From positions 1,178,001-1,242,000 of the forward strand of contig NZ_JAQISN010000001.1 of NCBI RefSeq assembly GCF_037450285.1: DNA of 64,000 bases, read 5' to 3'. This DNA is from Erwinia sp. SLM-02. GTDB lineage: Bacteria > Pseudomonadota > Gammaproteobacteria > Enterobacterales > Enterobacteriaceae. Position numbers and translations under genes: made by a program. The notes under the pieces were generated by a model, which saw only the letters and a program-made list of their open reading frames with translations, made no database searches and was not told the origin of the DNA. Shown one piece after another: positions 60,920 to 64,000 of this stretch; position 1 is the stretch's first letter; each line of letters opens with the position of its first letter.

Positions 60920-61093
60920 AGTGGTTATGATAGTGGCGAAGCGGTAAGTGTGCAATCTCGGTAAAATATTTTTACTGGTTTTATGACCAGTATCAATTGT
61001 TTGATAACTGCCCATTTACGGAAGTCCCAGGAAGCCGCTATAAATGCCGATGTAGTTAAAAAATCGATGTTATGGCGTTCATGGAGAAACGAA

Positions 61094-61372
61094 ATGGCAA
61101 ATAACCTCTTCGTAACTTATGACCTGATCAAGACTAAAGACTATCCGGCAGTACACAAAGCCATCCAATCATTAGGGGGCTGGGCAAAAGTTACAGAATC
61201 AAATTGGTATGTAAATTCAACCTATACCTCCTCACAAGCTGTGGATATTGTGCGTAAAGCCATGGATGCAGACGATAAATTAATAGTGGTGGATGCAAGC
61301 AACAATGTCGCAAGTTGGTACAACTTGTCAGATGAGGTTGCCAATTATATTAAAGATCAATGGGGTAAGTGA
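61094..61372 (+). CDS. Stand-alone Cas2/VapD-fold protein (SinR-like)
   Basis: 92-residue protein. LFVTYDLIKTKDYPAVHKAI matches the first strand and helix of the Cas2/VapD ferredoxin-like fold, with Asp in TYDL at the place of the Cas2 catalytic Asp, followed by a WYVNST strand and LIVVDA strand. Start at ATG 61094 with GGAGA upstream; an earlier start at 60983 lacks support. No Cas1 or CRISPR array is nearby, so it is not part of CRISPR adaptation here. A possible RNase toxin of a two-gene element is an inference. Confidence 0.7.
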   Translation: MANNLFVTYDLIKTKDYPAVHKAIQSLGGWAKVTESNWYVNSTYTSSQAVDIVRKAMDADDKLIVVDASNNVASWYNLSDEVANYIKDQWGK

Positions 61373-61514
61373 GCTAATGGGGGAGTAACTCCCCCAAGTA
61401 GCTACATGTCATAAGTAACTAATTCAACATACCCAGCTACTCCTTCGCGCTGTCAATCCATGTTGTTGCGCGCAAGGTATTTGATGCAGGATTATCAAAA
61501 ATAGAGGCAGGGCA
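61373..61514. other. Hairpin and leader after the Cas2-like gene
   Basis: Contains TGGGGGAG / CTCCCCCA with loop TAA (61378-61396), 5 bases after the stop, without a T-run, then an unremarkable stretch. Confidence 0.5.
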
Positions 61515-61718
61515 GTGAGCTACTCAATCAAAAAAGGTAAACACAGCATTGAGCTGGCGGGTTATGCCGGTAAGGTTGTTGCGCCAAATACTCAGATGGC
61601 CGCTTTATTCCGTGGCATGGCGGGCGAACCCACCAGCCTGAGGACAACGAATGTCTACGGGAATGGGGTCACTCCACTCATGCTTGTACTCATTTTCAGC
61701 TGCGCTGTTGACAGATGA
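61515..61718 (+). CDS. Possible short or truncated ORF, unknown
   Basis: 67 codons from GTG 61515 with a good GAGGCAGGG site. MSYSIKKGKHSIELAGYAGK is polar; the end turns hydrophobic (LMLVLIFSCAVDR), which suggests a disrupted frame. No family recognised. It lies 8 bases before the right copy of the repeat. Confidence 0.35.
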   Translation: MSYSIKKGKHSIELAGYAGKVVAPNTQMAALFRGMAGEPTSLRTTNVYGNGVTPLMLVLIFSCAVDR

Positions 61719-61726
61719 CTTGTGAC

Positions 61727-61828
61727 GGCAATAAAAAATCCACGCAGCTGCGTGGATTTTTAGATTTTCGCTGTTCCAACGAGGTTTATGAAAACCTCGT
61801 TGGTCAACAGAAGCGAGAAAACGGCTTA
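61727..61828. repeat. Right copy of the 102-bp direct repeat (ychF 3' end)
   Basis: Native terminator region and last codon of ychF, duplicated at 60131-60232. Includes the stem AAAAATCCACGCAG/CTGCGTGGATTTTT (61734-61761) and the stem at 61776-61803. Together the copies bracket a 1.5-kb segment. Confidence 0.75.
61734..61803 (-). terminator. Tandem hairpins after ychF
   Basis: Perfect 14-bp arms with A/T ends (61734-61761) work as a bidirectional terminator; a 12-bp hairpin (61776-61787 with 61792-61803) comes first in the ychF direction. Confidence 0.85.
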
Positions 61829-62917
61829 CACGTTAAACAGGAAGTTCATCACATCGCCATCTTTCACGATGTAATCTTTACCTTCTGAACGCATTTTACC
61901 GGCTTCTTTCGCACCCTGTTCACCCTTGAAGGTGATGAAGTCATCAAACGCGATGGTCTGCGCGCGGATAAAGCCTTTTTCGAAGTCGGTGTGGATTTTA
62001 CCGGCGGCCTGTGGCGCGGTGGCACCCACAGGGATGGTCCAGGCACGCACTTCCTTCACGCCCGCGGTGAAGTAGGTTTGCAGGTTCAGCAGGGAGTAAC
62101 CGGCGCGGATCACGCGGTTCAGGCCCGGCTCTTCAATACCCAGCTCGGCCATGAACTCTTCGCGGTCGCCGTCTTCCAGCTCGGCGATATCAGACTCAAC
62201 GGCGGCGCACACCGGAACCACAACGGAACCTTCAGCGGCGGCGATTTCGCGCACTTTATCCAGGTACGGGTTGTTCTCGAAGCCGTCTTCGTTGACGTTG
62301 GCGATGTACATGGTTGGTTTGAGGGTCAGGAAGCTCAGGTAGCGGATAGCCGCTTTGTCTTCTTCACTCAGGTTCAACGCGCGCAGCATTCCAGCGTTTT
62401 CCAAGTGCGGCAGGCATTTTTCCAGCGCGGCCTGTTCGGCTTTGGCGTCTTTGTCGCCGCCTTTGGCTTTCTTCTGCACGCGCTGCAGGGCGCGTTCGCA
62501 GGTATCAAGGTCGGAAAGCGCCAGCTCGGTGTTGATGGTTTCGATATCGTCTGCCGGATCGACCTTGTTATTCACGTGAATAATGTTGTCGTTCTCAAAG
62601 CAGCGCACCACGTGGCCAATCGCTTCGGTTTCACGGATGTTGGTGAGGAACTGGTTACCCAGGCCTTCGCCTTTTGACGCGCCCTTAACCAGGCCCGCGA
62701 TATCCACGAATTCCATGGTGGTCGGCAGAATGCGCTGCGGCTTAACGATTTCGGCCAGCTGATCCAGACGTGAGTCAGGCATTGGCACTACGCCGGTATT
62801 CGGCTCAATGGTACAGAACGGGAAGTTAGCTGCTTCGATGCCCGCTTTAGTTAACGCATTGAACAGGGTGGATTTCCCGACGTTTGGCAGGCCCACAATA
62901 CCGCATTTGAATCCCAT
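61826..62917 (-). CDS. ychF: Redox-regulated ATPase/GTPase YchF
   Basis: 363-residue Obg-family OLA1/YchF ATPase that binds ribosomes. P-loop GLPNVGKST at 8-16; DIAGLVKGASKGEGLG (about 73-88) for the G3 region; NVNE at about 204-207 in place of NKxD, which explains ATP preference in this family. A TGS domain ends the protein. Full-length. The usual upstream partner pth is absent. The 3' end appears to have been an integration target (see the direct repeat). Confidence 0.96.
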   Translation of the reverse strand: MGFKCGIVGLPNVGKSTLFNALTKAGIEAANFPFCTIEPNTGVVPMPDSRLDQLAEIVKPQRILPTTMEFVDIAGLVKGASKGEGLGNQFLTNIRETEAIGHVVRCFENDNIIHVNNKVDPADDIETINTELALSDLDTCERALQRVQKKAKGGDKDAKAEQAALEKCLPHLENAGMLRALNLSEEDKAAIRYLSFLTLKPTMYIANVNEDGFENNPYLDKVREIAAAEGSVVVPVCAAVESDIAELEDGDREEFMAELGIEEPGLNRVIRAGYSLLNLQTYFTAGVKEVRAWTIPVGATAPQAAGKIHTDFEKGFIRAQTIAFDDFITFKGEQGAKEAGKMRSEGKDYIVKDGDVMNFLFNV

Positions 62918-63283
62918 GTTTGAATCACCTTAATAGCTTGATAATCAAGGTATTGTTAAATACCTCAATGTTGTCACAGACAGTGTCTTAAAAGTTTCCG
63001 CGCATTATACACGTAAATCCGGCGGCGATGGCGTTGATTTGTCGCGCCGCGGGCAGGTTTCCCTTGAGATCGCCCTCACAATTTTCCATACTGACACATC
63101 TTTACCCTTATCGGAGAACCGCGCAGATGCATCGCTTCCTGCTTACGCCACCCTGAGAATGCTCCCTTCTGCGCAACAGATCCGTTGCCTTCACTCGTCG
63201 TTTGAACGAGCCTGCTGTGCCCGCTGATGTTCTGAAAAGCGCGGTGCAGAACGTCTGCGTGTAAAAAAATAACTGGAAATAAC
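62918..63283. other. Divergent promoter region between ychF and sulP-type gene
   Basis: 366 bases. A minus-strand TATAAT (63009-63004) lies 87 bases before ychF, with no clear -35. A short inverted repeat (GGTATT / AATACC) occurs near 62950. No pth gene, tRNA or ORF was found here. A ribosome binding site TGGAAA precedes the plus-strand gene. Confidence 0.55.
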
Positions 63284-64000
63284 ATGTTTAACCTGAGCAA
63301 TTTCAGGGCGAGAGACGTCAAAAACGACGTCCTGGCCGGTGCTGTCGTCTCGGTGGCGCTGATCCCGGAAGCGACCGCCTTTTCCCTGCTGGCCGGGCTG
63401 TCGCCGACTATCGGCCTGCATACCGCTTTTATCCTCGGCATTATTACCGCGTTCTTCGGCGGAAAGCCGGGGATGATCTCCGGTGCGGCCGGATCGATAG
63501 TGGTGGTGCTGATTAGCCTGATTACCCAGCACGGCTACGAGTATGTGCTGGTGGCCAGCATTCTCGCCGGGCTGATCCAGCTGGCGATCGGTGTGCTGAA
63601 GCTGGGCAAGTTTATTCGTCTGGTGCCGCAGCCGGCGATTTACGGCTTTGTTAACGGCCTGGCGATAGTGATTATGCTGGCGCAGTTCCCGATGATTAAA
63701 GGGCAGGGGCCGATGATGTATGCGCTGGTTGCCCTGGCGATGCTGATTGTCTGGCTGTTCCCGAAAGTGACCAAAATCATCCCCGGTTCGCTGGCGGCGC
63801 TGATCGTGATTAGCGCAATTGCGATTGGTTTTGGTCTGGATACCAAACGCGTTGGCGACCTGGCGGATATCTCCGGCACGCTGCCGATGTTCCATCTGCC
63901 GCAGGTGCCGGTGAGCTGGGAAACGCTGAAAATCGTTCTGCCGTACTCGGTGGTGATTGCGCTGGTCGGGCTGATTGAGTCGCTGCTGACGCTGTCGGTG
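63284..64000 (+). CDS. SulP-family anion transporter (partial, cut by window end)
   Basis: First 239 residues of an inorganic anion transporter. MFNLSNFRARDVKNDVLAGAVV leads into IPEATAFSLLAGLSPTIGLHTAF and GGKPGMISGAAGSIVVVLISL, standard SulP motifs, with hydrophobic segments across the rest. It is not DauA-like at its N terminus. Sulfate or bicarbonate are the common substrates; which one cannot be told. The C-terminal part (and any STAS domain) lies outside the window. Start ATG 63284. Confidence 0.9.
   Translation, partial: MFNLSNFRARDVKNDVLAGAVVSVALIPEATAFSLLAGLSPTIGLHTAFILGIITAFFGGKPGMISGAAGSIVVVLISLITQHGYEYVLVASILAGLIQLAIGVLKLGKFIRLVPQPAIYGFVNGLAIVIMLAQFPMIKGQGPMMYALVALAMLIVWLFPKVTKIIPGSLAALIVISAIAIGFGLDTKRVGDLADISGTLPMFHLPQVPVSWETLKIVLPYSVVIALVGLIESLLTLSV

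Noticed and set aside
61094..61372. Part of a CRISPR-Cas system
   Set aside because: No Cas1, other cas genes or repeat-spacer array is present; the Cas2-fold protein stands alone.

Overview
The window is a 64 kb chromosomal stretch from a high-GC member of the Enterobacterales. Family-level placement in or near Erwiniaceae (Pantoea/Erwinia/Mixta-like) is an inference from gene style and from the mix of assimilatory nas genes, a full tad locus, a second aceE and ychF; it is not proven. No rRNA gene, complete tRNA, CRISPR array or intact insertion sequence was seen.

Layout. (1) 1-7144: the end of a nitrate/nitrite assimilation operon, with nasC (cut by the window edge) in frame with nasB, then nasA and a siroheme methyltransferase (cobA type) overlapping by 4 bases. 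(2) 7357-22021: an OmpR/EnvZ-type two-component system and a complete Flp/Tad pilus operon (flp, tadV, rcpC, rcpA, a CpaD-like lipoprotein gene, tadZABCDEFG). Strong Fur-box-like sequences precede both the regulator and flp, suggesting iron control of the pilus. (3) 22059-35868: a 2560-residue LEPR-type surface protein built of beta-propeller and Ig-like modules, followed without gaps by a TolC-like lipoprotein, a periplasmic HlyD-like adaptor, a membrane HlyD protein with a cytoplasmic N-terminal domain, and a PqqD-like/M50 protease/HlyD fusion. No ABC ATPase is present. This is the best candidate in the window for a poorly described system: a protease-linked, ATPase-less exporter for a giant adhesin.

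(4) 35900-39990: lower-GC region with an orphan membrane protein, a small lipoprotein and a 695-residue protein of unknown function with a CorA-like tail. (5) 40118-45879: a FecI/FecR/TonB-receptor/RhtX-like siderophore uptake module with a Fur box and an unrecognised 145-residue protein. (6) 45987-50187: a DauR-type regulator divergent from an ornithine-cyclodeaminase-family enzyme plus aminotransferase, then a separate LysN/MocR-type aminotransferase. (7) 50238-56606: a HEPN-domain membrane protein, a MarR regulator divergent from a stand-alone pyruvate dehydrogenase E1 (operator array between them), and a MerR regulator divergent from a DUF2938 membrane protein through a 19-bp-spacer promoter.

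(8) 56832-59908: a GlxA-type AraC regulator divergent from an HD-domain hydrolase, and a TetR regulator divergent from a RibD/DHFR-like reductase. (9) 59909-61828: a mobile-element scar: a 102-bp direct repeat (about 91% identity) of the ychF 3' end, a 3' fragment of tRNA-Thr(CGU), gene fragments, and a divergent pair encoding a repeat protein and a Cas2/VapD-fold protein. (10) 61826-64000: ychF and a divergent SulP transporter cut by the window end.
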